From Candidatus Poribacteria bacterium (GTDB taxonomy: Bacteria; Poribacteria; WGA-4E; WGA-3G), in contig OY282374.1 in assembly GCA_958295815.1 (NCBI GenBank), positions 2,946,856 through 3,010,855 of the forward strand: DNA of 64,000 bases, in the 5' to 3' direction. The first letter of the stretch is position 1. Each line of letters begins with the position of its first letter. The position numbers and the translations under genes are program-made. Positions 16,193 to 25,617 of this stretch are shown here, piece after piece. The notes under the pieces were generated by a model. The model ran no database searches. It was not told the origin of the DNA and saw nothing but the letters and a program-made list of their open reading frames with translations.

Positions 16193-19100
16193 ATGAAAAG
16201 TTTTTACAGATTCTTTGTCATACTTGCTGCTCTCAGCTGTTGCCTTAACCTCGCCTTAGCACAAGACGAGACAGAGTGGATGCCAGATGAGAACTTAAGA
16301 ACGATAGTGCGTGAAACTCTTAACTTAGATTCAAATACCACGCTTACACAGCAGACGATGCAAACATTAGCCGTGTTGAATGCTGAAAATAGCGACATAA
16401 CGAACATCAAAGGCTTAGAGTACGCGACACAATTAGGGACTCTAAATCTTGGTGCCAATGAAATTAGCGACCTATCTGTACTTGAAGAATTAACACACCT
16501 CACTGAGTTAGGTCTCAATTCTAATCGTATTCAGGTCATCACGCCGCTTGAAGGATTGATTAATTTAAGAAGGTTAAACCTCAGCTTTAACAGGATTAGC
16601 GACATCGCCGCGCTTACGGAATTGACGGAAATAACAGATTTAAACCTCACTGATAACAACATTAGCAATATCACTGCGCTTACGGAATTGACAAGAATCA
16701 CAAGATTAGACCTATCGGGAAATGAAATTAAGGATATAACATCTCTGTCGGACTTAACGCAAACTACCTCGCTGAACCTATCGGACAACCAGATTAACAA
16801 CATCGTATCCCTTAGAAATTTAACAGGAATCACGAAGTTAGACATTTTTGGGAACCAAATCGAGGACGTAACCCCGCTCACGAACTTGACGCAAACTACC
16901 TCGCTGAACCTCTCAGACAACCAGATTAGCGACATCGCAGCTTTAAGAAGTTTAAGGCGAATTACCAGATTAGAGATATCAGGAAATCAGATCCAAGATG
17001 TAACACCTCTTAAGAACCTAATTCAAATAACACACTTAGATCTCAGCGGCAATCAAATTAGTGATATTTCTACGCTTGAAGATTCAACTCGTCTAAGAAG
17101 ATTATATCTCAACAGCAATCAAATTATGGATGTGTCAGCACTCACGAGTTTGGAAAACCTTGAGGTATTATGGCTCTCGGGGAACCCAATCAGCGATTTG
17201 ACGCCGCTTCGCGAACTACACGAACAGAATCCAGATTTGAAAATGGATCTTGAACTCTACCAACTTGTGGCTGCAACGGGTACTACACTTGCCATTGAGA
17301 AACCGTCTGGTTTAAGTCCTAATAATTTCACTATCCGTCCTGGCGAATTCGTTCTCTTAGTACACACAGGTCAGGAAGATGTAAGTACAGGTGGCGATTT
17401 CAGAACCTACCGTTCGTATTATTCAGTTGGGGAAAACGCAACAGACACCGACTTCCCTAATTTGGATCGCTTTTTTCAAAATGGCGGACGGATTGAGTTA
17501 ATCACGGATACGAATGAAAATCCGTTATCTTCCGGTAGAGGTCAACCAGAATTTGGTGACCTTATTATCACCGAGGTCATGTGGGGACTTGACGGATCTT
17601 CAGAAAGTAAACAGTGGATTGAACTATACAATGCTTCAAACCGGACCTATACTTTCGCTGACGGAAGTTTAAATCTCCGCTTTTCTAACGCCTCTGCGAA
17701 TCCATTATCTGATGAGGCATTTACCCCCGCTCATAATTCTAACACACAGGCACAAGTTCTTGACCGTGTGAGCAACATAGGGAATACCACAAACCGCAGA
17801 GCCTGGAATGTTCCTGGACGCAGCGGCAATATTTCACAGAATCGGTCTCTCATATCCATGTATCGGGTGATTAATTACGCAACGGGCAACGCTCAGAATG
17901 GCACACGTGCAAGCAGTTGGAGAGCCTCAAGTGGTAGGGTGAACTTCAGCCCACCGAGTTACGGCACCCCTGGTGCAGAACATCTCCTTCCGTCGCCAAC
18001 CACGCTCATTGACGCGTCGGAACGCCCACCTATGTTTTGGATAGAAGCGAGTGCTGGCACGCTTCGTCGTTTGACAGGAAACAGCGTAGAACACCTTATC
18101 CCAAGTGCCCAGAATGCAACGGGCATCGTTGTGGATGCAACGAGTGGCAAAATTTATTGGACAGAGAGACTGACCGGATCAAATGGGAAGATCCAACGTG
18201 CTAACATGGACGGTTCAGACCTTGAAGTAATCAAGCGATTAACGAGTGTCCCTCAAAGCGTTGCTATTGACACCACGAATGGCAAAATTTATTTGGCAAA
18301 CACTTGGGGCAAAATACAACGCCTCAACTTAGATGGTTCTAAATTCCAACCGAGCCTCATCACGGGCTTAAAGTCTCCAAAGAACATCACTGTAGATACA
18401 GAAAACAACAAGATCTACTGGTCGGAAGGAGCGAACCTAAGACGTGCCAACCTTAATGGTTCAAATCGTCAAGATATTGCAACAGGATCAGGTCCAGTAA
18501 CAGGTATCTCTGTTGCTGATGGCAAGGTCTACTGGACAGAAAAAGCGAATAGTCGTCTGAATGGTGGAAAAATTCAACGTGCCAACGCTAACGGATCAAA
18601 TTCAGAACAACTTGTTACAATAGATGCATCTGCCCCGCTTGGTATCTCGGTCGACTTCGCGTCGCATAAACTTTACTGGACGAACTCGGACGGAGCAATT
18701 CGTCGCGCGGATCTCAATGGCTCAAACGTTGAAGACGTTGTCACAGGATCTGGGACACCTACAAGTTTCAGTGTGGGATCATCGCTTCAACCGATATATA
18801 CATACACCCCGACTGGTACTGTAGTTGGTAACCCAGCAATATACTGGGCAGATGCGCAGGCATCCAAAATTCAACGCGTTAACCTAAATAACTTGAAGGT
18901 CGTAGACATTGTTACCGACGTTCCTGATTCATCGGCGATCGCCCTGGATTCGACGAATGGGGTAATCTACTGGGCAGAAAGTGACACTGGTAAAATCCGG
19001 AGTGCCGATTTTAACGGCGCAAACGTCCAAGACCTTGTCACGGGATTGGCTGCACCACAATCGATCGCTTTGGATCTTGTTAGCGAAAAAATATACTGGG

Positions 19101-20293
19101 CTGATCAGAAATGGGATCCTTTCACTGGAATTGTTAGCGGAAGTACAATCCAGCGTGCAAACCTTAATGGTTCAAATGTCCAAGACATTGTCACAGGATT
19201 GGGAACTGCAGAAGGTATTGCCGTAAGTGCCTCTACAGGCAAGGTGTATTGGACAGACTCAGAGACAGGTAAGATTCAACGCGCCAACCTCAACGGCTCA
19301 AATGTTGAAGATCTTGTCAGCGGCGTTCGCATGGCAAACGATATTGCCTTAGATGCCGCTGGAGGTAAAATGTATTGGGCTGATTACGAAGGCAAGCATA
19401 TATCGCGAGCGGATCTTAACGGATCCAACGTTGAGACCCTTGTCACAGGACTGGCAGGACCATCGGGTATAGTCTTAGATATAGCGAGACGCAAGATTTA
19501 CTGGGTAGATCAGGTATGGAGTCCCGTCACGGGGAGCATTACCGAAAGTAATATCCAAGGTGCTAACTTTGATGGGTCAAATGTCCAAGAAATTCTCACA
19601 GGTTTTGGTGAACCGGCTGCTATTGCGTTCGGAGTTTTAGGAACATCAGACACTGACACTACACCAACGCACGCCGCCTCGGATGTAAATTCGGATGGCA
19701 AGGTTAACAACACAGATTTGGTGTTAGTGGCATTAGCGTTGGGACAAAAAGCACCTACTAATCCACGCGTTGATGTTAATGGCGATGGAAGTGTTAATGC
19801 AGCAGACTTGATCGTTGTTATATCGAATTTGGATGATGCTGTGGTTTTGGCGGCACCAGAGATAGGAACGAAGTTAACAGCGGTGGACCGAGCGTTGATT
19901 CAAGCAGAAATTAACAATTTGCGATTGGAAAGCGATGGTTCACGGACGTACCAGCGAACACTCGCGTTTCTCCAAAGTCTTTTGGCATCGTCAGTTCCTC
20001 AAAAAACACGTCTGCTTGCTAACTATCCGAATCCGTTCAATCCAGAGACATGGATTCCGTATCAATTAGCGAGTGGTACGGATGTGCAAATTCTCATTTA
20101 CGATGCGAAAGGCACGCTTATCCGCCAACTGGAACTTGGGTATCAGCCTGAAGGCTACTACACCGAGCGGAATCGTGCGGCGTATTGGGATGGTCGTAAC
20201 GCCTTAGGTGAGCGTGTCGCAAGCGGTATGTATTTTTACCAACTCCAGACCAATGAGGCATCTGCACTACGAAAAATGCTTATTCTCAAGTAG
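16193..20293 (+). CDS. Giant secreted LRR / lamin-tail / YWTD-propeller / dockerin protein with NYPNPFNP sorting domain
   Basis: 1366 residues. A signal peptide (1-23) is followed by twelve regular 22-residue leucine-rich repeats of the SDS22/internalin type (about 75-340), then a lamin-tail-like domain (about 450-600; LIITEVMWGLDGSSESKQWIELYN). Next come twelve YWTD/LDL-receptor repeats (about 605-1150; KIYWTE, KLYWTN, VIYWAES), enough for two six-bladed propellers. A dockerin-like pair of Ca loops (about 1163-1215; DVNSDGKVNNTDL, DVNGDGSVNAADL) precedes a C-terminal 95-residue domain starting NYPNPFNPETWIPYQLA, the type-A sorting domain found on exported proteins of Bacteroidetes-like lineages. 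It should be a cell-surface adhesion or recognition protein. Two LRRs (around 16756 and 16888) are nearly identical at DNA level, indicating recent repeat duplication. Confidence 0.93.
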   Translation: MKSFYRFFVILAALSCCLNLALAQDETEWMPDENLRTIVRETLNLDSNTTLTQQTMQTLAVLNAENSDITNIKGLEYATQLGTLNLGANEISDLSVLEELTHLTELGLNSNRIQVITPLEGLINLRRLNLSFNRISDIAALTELTEITDLNLTDNNISNITALTELTRITRLDLSGNEIKDITSLSDLTQTTSLNLSDNQINNIVSLRNLTGITKLDIFGNQIEDVTPLTNLTQTTSLNLSDNQISDIAALRSLRRITRLEISGNQIQDVTPLKNLIQITHLDLSGNQISDISTLEDSTRLRRLYLNSNQIMDVSALTSLENLEVLWLSGNPISDLTPLRELHEQNPDLKMDLELYQLVAATGTTLAIEKPSGLSPNNFTIRPGEFVLLVHTGQEDVSTGGDFRTYRSYYSVGENATDTDFPNLDRFFQNGGRIELITDTNENPLSSGRGQPEFGDLIITEVMWGLDGSSESKQWIELYNASNRTYTFADGSLNLRFSNASANPLSDEAFTPAHNSNTQAQVLDRVSNIGNTTNRRAWNVPGRSGNISQNRSLISMYRVINYATGNAQNGTRASSWRASSGRVNFSPPSYGTPGAEHLLPSPTTLIDASERPPMFWIEASAGTLRRLTGNSVEHLIPSAQNATGIVVDATSGKIYWTERLTGSNGKIQRANMDGSDLEVIKRLTSVPQSVAIDTTNGKIYLANTWGKIQRLNLDGSKFQPSLITGLKSPKNITVDTENNKIYWSEGANLRRANLNGSNRQDIATGSGPVTGISVADGKVYWTEKANSRLNGGKIQRANANGSNSEQLVTIDASAPLGISVDFASHKLYWTNSDGAIRRADLNGSNVEDVVTGSGTPTSFSVGSSLQPIYTYTPTGTVVGNPAIYWADAQASKIQRVNLNNLKVVDIVTDVPDSSAIALDSTNGVIYWAESDTGKIRSADFNGANVQDLVTGLAAPQSIALDLVSEKIYWADQKWDPFTGIVSGSTIQRANLNGSNVQDIVTGLGTAEGIAVSASTGKVYWTDSETGKIQRANLNGSNVEDLVSGVRMANDIALDAAGGKMYWADYEGKHISRADLNGSNVETLVTGLAGPSGIVLDIARRKIYWVDQVWSPVTGSITESNIQGANFDGSNVQEILTGFGEPAAIAFGVLGTSDTDTTPTHAASDVNSDGKVNNTDLVLVALALGQKAPTNPRVDVNGDGSVNAADLIVVISNLDDAVVLAAPEIGTKLTAVDRALIQAEINNLRLESDGSRTYQRTLAFLQSLLASSVPQKTRLLANYPNPFNPETWIPYQLASGTDVQILIYDAKGTLIRQLELGYQPEGYYTERNRAAYWDGRNALGERVASGMYFYQLQTNEASALRKMLILK

Positions 20294-20353
20294 AATATTA
20301 TATGGGCGGATTTTAGGGTTATTCAGTTTTCGGTTTTCACATGATTCCATGAA

Positions 20354-20460
20354 AGGTCGGGAATCGGAGTTCCCTCCTACAGTGAAATGAAGGTCGGGAA
20401 TCGAAGTTCCCTCCTACAGTGAAATGAAAGGTCGGGAATCGGAGTTCCCTCCTACAGGAA
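20354..20460. repeat. Three tandem copies of hairpin repeat family A
   Basis: Units begin at 20354, 20391 and 20429 (period 37-38 bp). Each contains GGGAA and TTCCC arms around a loop ending GGAG (GAAG in copy 2), the tail CTCCTACAG and a short GTGAAATGA spacer. Copies are nearly identical. They precede the terminator at 20474. Confidence 0.85.
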
Positions 20461-20473
20461 AACTAATTGACGT

Positions 20474-20505
20474 GGGCGGATTTGTATATCCGCCCATTTT
20501 TTCTT
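20474..20505 (+). terminator. Rho-independent terminator after the LRR gene
   Basis: Arms GGGCGGAT and ATCCGCCC with a 6-base loop are followed by a T-rich run (ATTTTTTCTT). It lies between convergent genes and points on the plus strand. Confidence 0.85.
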
Positions 20506-21556
20506 AAAATTCGTTGAATACCTTCACAGGTTTGCCTGTCTCAATGGACTCCCACGCTGCTACCCCGACAGCAATGGATTTCGCACCATCAACCACATTC
20601 GGTGCCGGTTCTAAATCCTCCTCAAGACACTGCTGAAAATGCCGCATATATCGGATAACAGTTTGTCCGTGTCCGTAAACACTGGTGTCAAGTTCAGGTG
20701 GACATGTCATCTCTAAAGGTTCTCTTGCTGCCATTTTGTCGAGCATCAATTTTACATGACCCCCTTTGTTATCCGTAAAATCGCCAATCATCGTGCCTCC
20801 GCTCCCATAAACGGAGACTTGCATCATCGGCATCGGTGGGTGTACGATGTCGTAAAGCCCCATCGCTCTCGCAATCTGACCACTTTTAAACTTCAGGTTC
20901 AGAAAGAAATTGTTTCTCAATGGATATTCTGGTGTGAGCAGCCCTTTCGTGCCGTAAGCATGCACCTCTTCGACATCACCTAAGAAACTCCGCAGAATAT
21001 CGACAGGATGCACAACGCCCCCAAACATCAAATCCTGTGGCTCATGGAGTCGCCACGGAGTGAAATCGTAGACCTCTCGCATATCATGGACATAATAAGC
21101 ATCTGCCACCATGATGTCGCCCAGATCCCCATCATCAAAGAGACGCTTCATCGTCAGAAACTGGAGATCGAACCGCATTGTCTGCCCAACGAGAAATTTG
21201 ACTTTGTGTTCACGGACCAAGTTTACCAACTGTTGGGCATCGGCTAAGGTCGTCACCATCGGCTTTGTGCAGACGACGTGTTTACCAGCCTCAATCGCTG
21301 CGATACAGTGTTCAGCGTGCAAATGGTCTGGTGAATAGACTGCGATGACAGAAATATCTTCACGTTGTACGAGTTGTTGGTAATCTGTTGTCCAGAAGTC
21401 CACGCCGATCTGCTGTGCATAGTTTTCCAATACATCTGCTCGCCTGGCGCAGATACCACGGAGTTCATATTTCAGGTCGGGTACATCTTTCAAAAGTGTG
21501 GCAGTTGACCCCATATTCGTAGGGTTCATCCCAATAACGCCCAATCCTATTGCCAT
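20504..21556 (-). CDS. Gfo/Idh/MocA-family NAD(P)-dependent oxidoreductase
   Basis: 350 residues with an N-terminal Rossmann fold (GLGVIGMNPTNMGSTATLL; VIAVYSPDHLHAEHCIAAIEAGKHVVCTKPM) and a C-terminal alpha/beta dimerisation domain (GGVVHPVDILRSFLGDVEEV, with the His of the usual catalytic D/H pair). The glycine loop is altered from GxGxxG to GMNPTNMG, and the EKP motif reads TKP, as in several environmental subfamilies. Such enzymes oxidise or epimerise sugars, inositols and related polyols; the substrate is unknown. No transporter or isomerase partner is adjacent. A promoter is visible at 21592-21620. Confidence 0.9.
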   Translation of the reverse strand: MAIGLGVIGMNPTNMGSTATLLKDVPDLKYELRGICARRADVLENYAQQIGVDFWTTDYQQLVQREDISVIAVYSPDHLHAEHCIAAIEAGKHVVCTKPMVTTLADAQQLVNLVREHKVKFLVGQTMRFDLQFLTMKRLFDDGDLGDIMVADAYYVHDMREVYDFTPWRLHEPQDLMFGGVVHPVDILRSFLGDVEEVHAYGTKGLLTPEYPLRNNFFLNLKFKSGQIARAMGLYDIVHPPMPMMQVSVYGSGGTMIGDFTDNKGGHVKLMLDKMAAREPLEMTCPPELDTSVYGHGQTVIRYMRHFQQCLEEDLEPAPNVVDGAKSIAVGVAAWESIETGKPVKVFNEF

Positions 21557-21944
21557 TTTTGTCTCCTCTCTGAATCGGTTAACGTGCTGTTATTTTATCA
21601 TAACTTCTACATATTGACAAGTGGGGGTTATAAGTTAAGAGTCGGGAATCAGAGTTCCCTCCTACAGGGATATGGGTTATGGGTTATGGGTTGTGGGTCA
21701 TGGGTTGTCGGAGAAATACGGTCAGCGGTCAGTGAAAAGGGTTGTGGGTTGTGAGTTATAAGTTAAGAGTCGGGAATCGGAGTTCCCTCCTACAGGAAGC
21801 GTGGAGGAATGGAGTCGGGAAATGTAAAGCAAAGACAAATTATGCCGCGTATGGGCAAAATTTGGAGTTCCCTCCTACAGGAAAACCTTTGCTTTCTGCG
21901 CCAATATGATGTAATATTGTAATAACACCTACATTGGAGGCGTA
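21557..21944. other. Repeat-rich gene-free stretch
   Basis: Holds the oxidoreductase promoter, three family A hairpin repeats (21640-21670, 21768-21797, 21863-21881) and a short imperfect tandem of ATGGGTT units (about 21671-21710). A duplicated GTTATAAGTTAAGAGTCGGG segment precedes the first two hairpins, showing local duplication. No gene is apparent. Confidence 0.7.
21592..21620 (-). promoter_or_regulatory. Sigma70-type promoter for the Gfo/Idh/MocA gene
   Basis: On the minus strand: TTGTCA (21615-21620), 17-base spacer, TAAAAT (21592-21597), 36 bases upstream of the ATG. Confidence 0.65.
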
Positions 21945-23840
21945 ATGACACAACCAGAAACACAAGGCGTTACGGGCTTTGATACCCAACGGACTGAATT
22001 GAAAAGTCTATATAGATGGATTTTTGAGTTCGGTGCGGTTTGCCTTGTCCTTTTTTACCTTTATAGTGCTGGCTTCGGAAGTGCCAGTGAGCAGTATCAC
22101 ATTGGCTTCTATCTCCTTCTTACCTACGTACTCATTGGATTATTCTACCGATGCCGACAGACTTCCCCAGCATATCGCCCCTCCCTTTTAGATATAGTAC
22201 TGATCGCATGTAGCATCTTCACGATTGGATACTGGATCGTGGAATACCCAGATCTGGCAACCCGTGCGGGTAATTATAACCAACTTGATATTCTTGTAGG
22301 TGCCATTGCGATAGTGATTAGTTTTGAGGTGAGCCGTCGAACAGTAGGATGGGCACTGCCTATAATCGCTGTGATTGGAATATTATATGCGCTTATTGGT
22401 CGTTCTATGCCCGATGCGATTGCGCACAAAGGCTTTACACTACGGCGGATCGTTGAGCACAGTTTTTTCAATCAAGCTGGCGTTTTCGGTATCATGGCAA
22501 ACGTGATGGCAACATACGTCATTCTCTTTATCTTCTTCGGCGCGTTCCTAGAGAAATCCGGTGTTGGACAATTTTTTATCAATCTACCGATGTCGATAGC
22601 TGGGCGTTCAACAGGTGGTGCAGCGAAAGTTTCTGTCATGACTTCCGGTTTTTTCGGATCTGTAGCGGGAAGTGCGATCGCGAACACAGTTGCGACTGGG
22701 ACATTCACGATTCCCTTAATGAAACGGACAGGGTTTCGTCCGCATGTCGCTGGAGCGGTCGAGGCTTCGGCTTCTGTAGGTGGGCAATTCTTACCACCAG
22801 TGATGGGAGCGGGTGCGTTTCTGATGGCAGAACGAACAGGACTGCCATATAGCCAGATTGCGCTCTTATCTATTGTGCCAGCGATTCTCTATTTCCTCTC
22901 TGTCTGGGTGATGGTTCATTTTGAAGCAAAAAAACAGGGGCTTGAACGGATATCGGAATCAGAAACACCGAAATTCTTACCGTTGCTTAAAAGCGGTTGG
23001 TTCTACATATTACCATTGATCGCCCTGATCGGAATGCTCATTGCTGGATATACCGCCTACAAAGCAGCGTTCTTCGCTATTCTGGTTACAATCGTGGTGA
23101 GTTATTTTCGTCCAGAGACTCGGTTAACACCAAAGCGGATCTGGGAAGCGATGGTGAATGGGGCGAGAAATTCGCTTGCGATTGGTGGGGCGGTCGGTAC
23201 TATCGGTATCATCGTCGCTGTTATCGACTTGACAGGTTTGGGACGAATATTCCCGGAATTAGTGTTAACGGTTGCAGGTACTAACAAAGCTTTGGCGATA
23301 TTGTTTCTCGCCGCTGCTTCATTAGTGCTTGGTATGGGGATCCCTGTTACGGCTGCGTATTTAATTACCTCCGAACTCGCTGTGCCGATTCTGACGACTC
23401 CTGAAATGGGCATATCGGTCATTGCTGCGCATCTGATAATCTTCTGGCTGAGTCAAGATTCAAACATCACACCACCTGTTGCCTTGGGAGCCTACGCAGG
23501 AGCTGCTATCGCGCGCGCGGATCCCTGGAAGACGGGATGGTCGTGTTTCAAGTTTTCCAAACTTCTCTACGTCATGCCGTTGCTGTTCGCGTATACGCAC
23601 ATTCTGTTCACAGATGGCACACTGGTTGAATACATGTTGTCTGTGGCAAGTGCCGTCGTCGGTACGGTCATCTTTTCGATGGTTACAATGGGCTACTTTG
23701 TCCGAAAGACGCATTGGTATGAATGGATAGTGCTTGCGCTTGCGGCGTTCCTCGCCTACATCTACAACCCCTGGACATTCGTCATTGCGATAATCCTCGT
23801 TGTGGCTGTGTACATCATCCAGAAACGCTCAACATCGTAG
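21945..23840 (+). CDS. TRAP transporter fused permease (DctQM-type, TAXI-associated class)
   Basis: A 631-residue polytopic membrane protein. An N-terminal four-helix region (small-subunit-like) is fused to the large DctM-type subunit, with the recognisable stretches VSVMTSGFFGSVAGSAIANTV, AGAVEASASVGGQFLPPVMGAGAF and GMGIPVTAAYLITSELAVP. This is the fused-permease class that normally works with a TAXI-type periplasmic binding protein to import organic acids by ion symport. No binding-protein gene is adjacent, so the partner must be elsewhere. The start has GGAGGCGTA immediately upstream. Confidence 0.93.
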   Translation: MTQPETQGVTGFDTQRTELKSLYRWIFEFGAVCLVLFYLYSAGFGSASEQYHIGFYLLLTYVLIGLFYRCRQTSPAYRPSLLDIVLIACSIFTIGYWIVEYPDLATRAGNYNQLDILVGAIAIVISFEVSRRTVGWALPIIAVIGILYALIGRSMPDAIAHKGFTLRRIVEHSFFNQAGVFGIMANVMATYVILFIFFGAFLEKSGVGQFFINLPMSIAGRSTGGAAKVSVMTSGFFGSVAGSAIANTVATGTFTIPLMKRTGFRPHVAGAVEASASVGGQFLPPVMGAGAFLMAERTGLPYSQIALLSIVPAILYFLSVWVMVHFEAKKQGLERISESETPKFLPLLKSGWFYILPLIALIGMLIAGYTAYKAAFFAILVTIVVSYFRPETRLTPKRIWEAMVNGARNSLAIGGAVGTIGIIVAVIDLTGLGRIFPELVLTVAGTNKALAILFLAAASLVLGMGIPVTAAYLITSELAVPILTTPEMGISVIAAHLIIFWLSQDSNITPPVALGAYAGAAIARADPWKTGWSCFKFSKLLYVMPLLFAYTHILFTDGTLVEYMLSVASAVVGTVIFSMVTMGYFVRKTHWYEWIVLALAAFLAYIYNPWTFVIAIILVVAVYIIQKRSTS

Positions 23841-23850
23841 CAAACGGTTT

Positions 23851-24708
23851 TTAGGGAGTGCCAGCAATTTCTTGAAGGCGTTGTAAGATTCCTTCAGCGG
23901 ATTGTTGAATTCGTTGTTCATTGAACTGCTCGGCTGCCTCCCCAGCGCGAAAGGTGTTCCCCCGATAGTAGCGCAAGAAAATGATCCCACCCCATAACAA
24001 AGCATCTGTATAATGTCCTTCTAACGCTGCATCAACGGTGAGAAATCCGAACGCGCTATTCAGTAGAAGAGCGTTTACCCCGCCTCGCCAATTGCCAGCG
24101 TAGATTTGCCCAGCACCGGGGAGAATCGTCGATAAGGTCCTTGCGACACCGATAGACTTCTGTGATATATTAGCCGCCTCATCAAAAAGCGTATCAAGAC
24201 TTTCATCAGTACTCCAGTCTTTTAGTACCTCGCGTGCCTCATCCCATCGAAATTGGTAGACATACGCAACCCCTCTTAAAAACTGTGCACGGCGATAAAA
24301 CTGCGCAGATGCCGTTCGTAGCGTCACCTTAATCAATTCCAACTGTGCAAGATCGTAATCCTGGGCGGCGATTAGCGTCACGGCGAGTTCCAATTGGTAT
24401 TCAGACTTTGATTCACTATCTTCGGCGTAATATGTTGCAGTCCGAAGTGCAGCGACCGCTTCCGTCCATAAGCCTTGTGCTCTGTAGGCGAGCCCAATAT
24501 TGTGATATATCTCCGCAACACGTTCATCGTCTGGGTGGAAAAAGAGAAAGCGTTTATATTCGGTAATCGCAGCATCATAATTGCCTTGCGCTGAGAGGTG
24601 TTTGGCAAGGGGTAACGGAAGCTCTTCTGATGTTGCGGTGAAAGTGCCGAAAAGCGAGAATAAGATAAACGAGAAAAAAGATATAGAATAGTTTAAAGTT
24701 TTGGACAC
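23851..24708 (-). CDS. Exported TPR protein with C-terminal STILPGAG membrane motif
   Basis: 285 residues. A signal peptide (1-27) is followed by about four tetratricopeptide repeats (LPLAKHLSAQGNYDAAITEYKRFLFFHPDD; EIYHNIGLAYRAQGLWTEAVAAL) and a C-terminal part with LSTILPGAGQIYAGNWRGG followed by two hydrophobic segments, the last rich in aromatics. The same order and motif occur in the protein at 41755, so the two are paralogues. Related proteins are often near yidD, as the second copy is here. Likely an envelope scaffold; function unknown. Its stop lies 10 bp from the convergent TRAP gene. Confidence 0.82.
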   Translation of the reverse strand: MSKTLNYSISFFSFILFSLFGTFTATSEELPLPLAKHLSAQGNYDAAITEYKRFLFFHPDDERVAEIYHNIGLAYRAQGLWTEAVAALRTATYYAEDSESKSEYQLELAVTLIAAQDYDLAQLELIKVTLRTASAQFYRRAQFLRGVAYVYQFRWDEAREVLKDWSTDESLDTLFDEAANISQKSIGVARTLSTILPGAGQIYAGNWRGGVNALLLNSAFGFLTVDAALEGHYTDALLWGGIIFLRYYRGNTFRAGEAAEQFNEQRIQQSAEGILQRLQEIAGTP

Positions 24709-24764
24709 TGGAATGTATCTCCATATGTGATAAAAGACAGAGGATAGACCGAGGCAGCGGAGAT

Positions 24765-24794
24765 AGTATAGGTTATCTTAATGGCATTTGTCAA
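24765..24794 (-). promoter_or_regulatory. Sigma70-type promoter for the TPR protein
   Basis: On the minus strand: TTGACA (24789-24794), 18-base spacer, TATACT (24765-24770). Confidence 0.7.
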
Positions 24795-24919
24795 GCGGGA
24801 ATTAGTTTACATTTTGCAGAACGAACCTTTTGCAAGGTAGTGTGTCTAAATTTATGGTACACTTAAATATTACATATTGCTTTTAATTAAACACGCCTTT
24901 CCTAAAAGAGAGAATTGTT

Positions 24920-25525
24920 ATGATGAAAACAGACACAAATCAGCACTCGGGACGTTTTGCCAATGCGCGCATGAAAGCCCTCTTTGTTGCACAAGACGCT
25001 AAACCCGAAAACGTAAAAGAAATCAACCTTGCCCGACTCACACCATTCCAACGCGGATTGCTCGTCACGGACGGGACGGTTACACGGTTCATTGAAGCGT
25101 ATACACTTACACCGGTGGAGGTCGTGCTCCTACAACAAACGAAACAGACGCTATCCACTAAACACGTCTGGCTCAAACTGCCCGATGGAGAACAAGTCAT
25201 CTCTCGGCAAGTGGTACTCCAAACCCACCGACAGAACGAAGCATCTCCGATAATTCATACTTATGCCGATTCGCTCATTGTGCCTCAACGTCTCCCGAAG
25301 TCCCTGCTGGATGGATTAAATTTTGACAAACAGGGATTAGGTGGACTTTTGCGGCGCAGTGGTTTAGAGACTCGGCGTGAGTTGCTCTGGTGTGGTATTG
25401 AAACCTTAACAGATTTACCACCTGCGGTTGCACACCTTGAAGGTGAAACGTTTATCAGTCGCGCCTATCGAGTGTTCACGAACCAAGAACCACTCATGCT
25501 GATTAACGAGAAGTTCCCGCTCTAA
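24920..25525 (+). CDS. Chorismate pyruvate-lyase family protein (UbiC/DUF98-like)
   Basis: A 201-residue protein matching the chorismate lyase fold of the DUF98/Rv2949c group. It has LTPFQRGLLVTDGTVTRFIEAY near residue 40, a central LLRRSGLETRRELLW, and the closing FISRAYRVFTNQEPLMLINEKFP with the conserved R-x-Y and terminal Glu. These enzymes remove pyruvate from chorismate to give 4-hydroxybenzoate, a precursor for ubiquinone or phenolic glycolipid-type products. A UbiA-type prenyltransferase fragment occurs at the far end of the window, but not in the same operon. No signal peptide, cytoplasmic. An SD (AAGAGAGAA) precedes the ATG. Confidence 0.8.
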   Translation: MMKTDTNQHSGRFANARMKALFVAQDAKPENVKEINLARLTPFQRGLLVTDGTVTRFIEAYTLTPVEVVLLQQTKQTLSTKHVWLKLPDGEQVISRQVVLQTHRQNEASPIIHTYADSLIVPQRLPKSLLDGLNFDKQGLGGLLRRSGLETRRELLWCGIETLTDLPPAVAHLEGETFISRAYRVFTNQEPLMLINEKFPL

Positions 25526-25617
25526 TTTTGGGGAACAATTTTTAGCATTGGGTTCACATTCCCTTGCATCCATCTACATTTACTATTAAAACATAAAACG
25601 AAAGGAGAATATTTCTG

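Noticed and set aside
16531..16935. 134-codon minus-strand frame inside the LRR gene
   Set aside because: It mirrors the regular LRR coding repeats and has no signals of its own.
20354..20460. Tandem 37-38-bp units as a CRISPR array
   Set aside because: There are no unique spacers; units are near-identical end to end and the same hairpin is dispersed elsewhere.
21671..21710. ATGGGTT-type tandem as a telomere-like or origin repeat
   Set aside because: Only a few imperfect units within a region of locally duplicated repeats; no further origin features.
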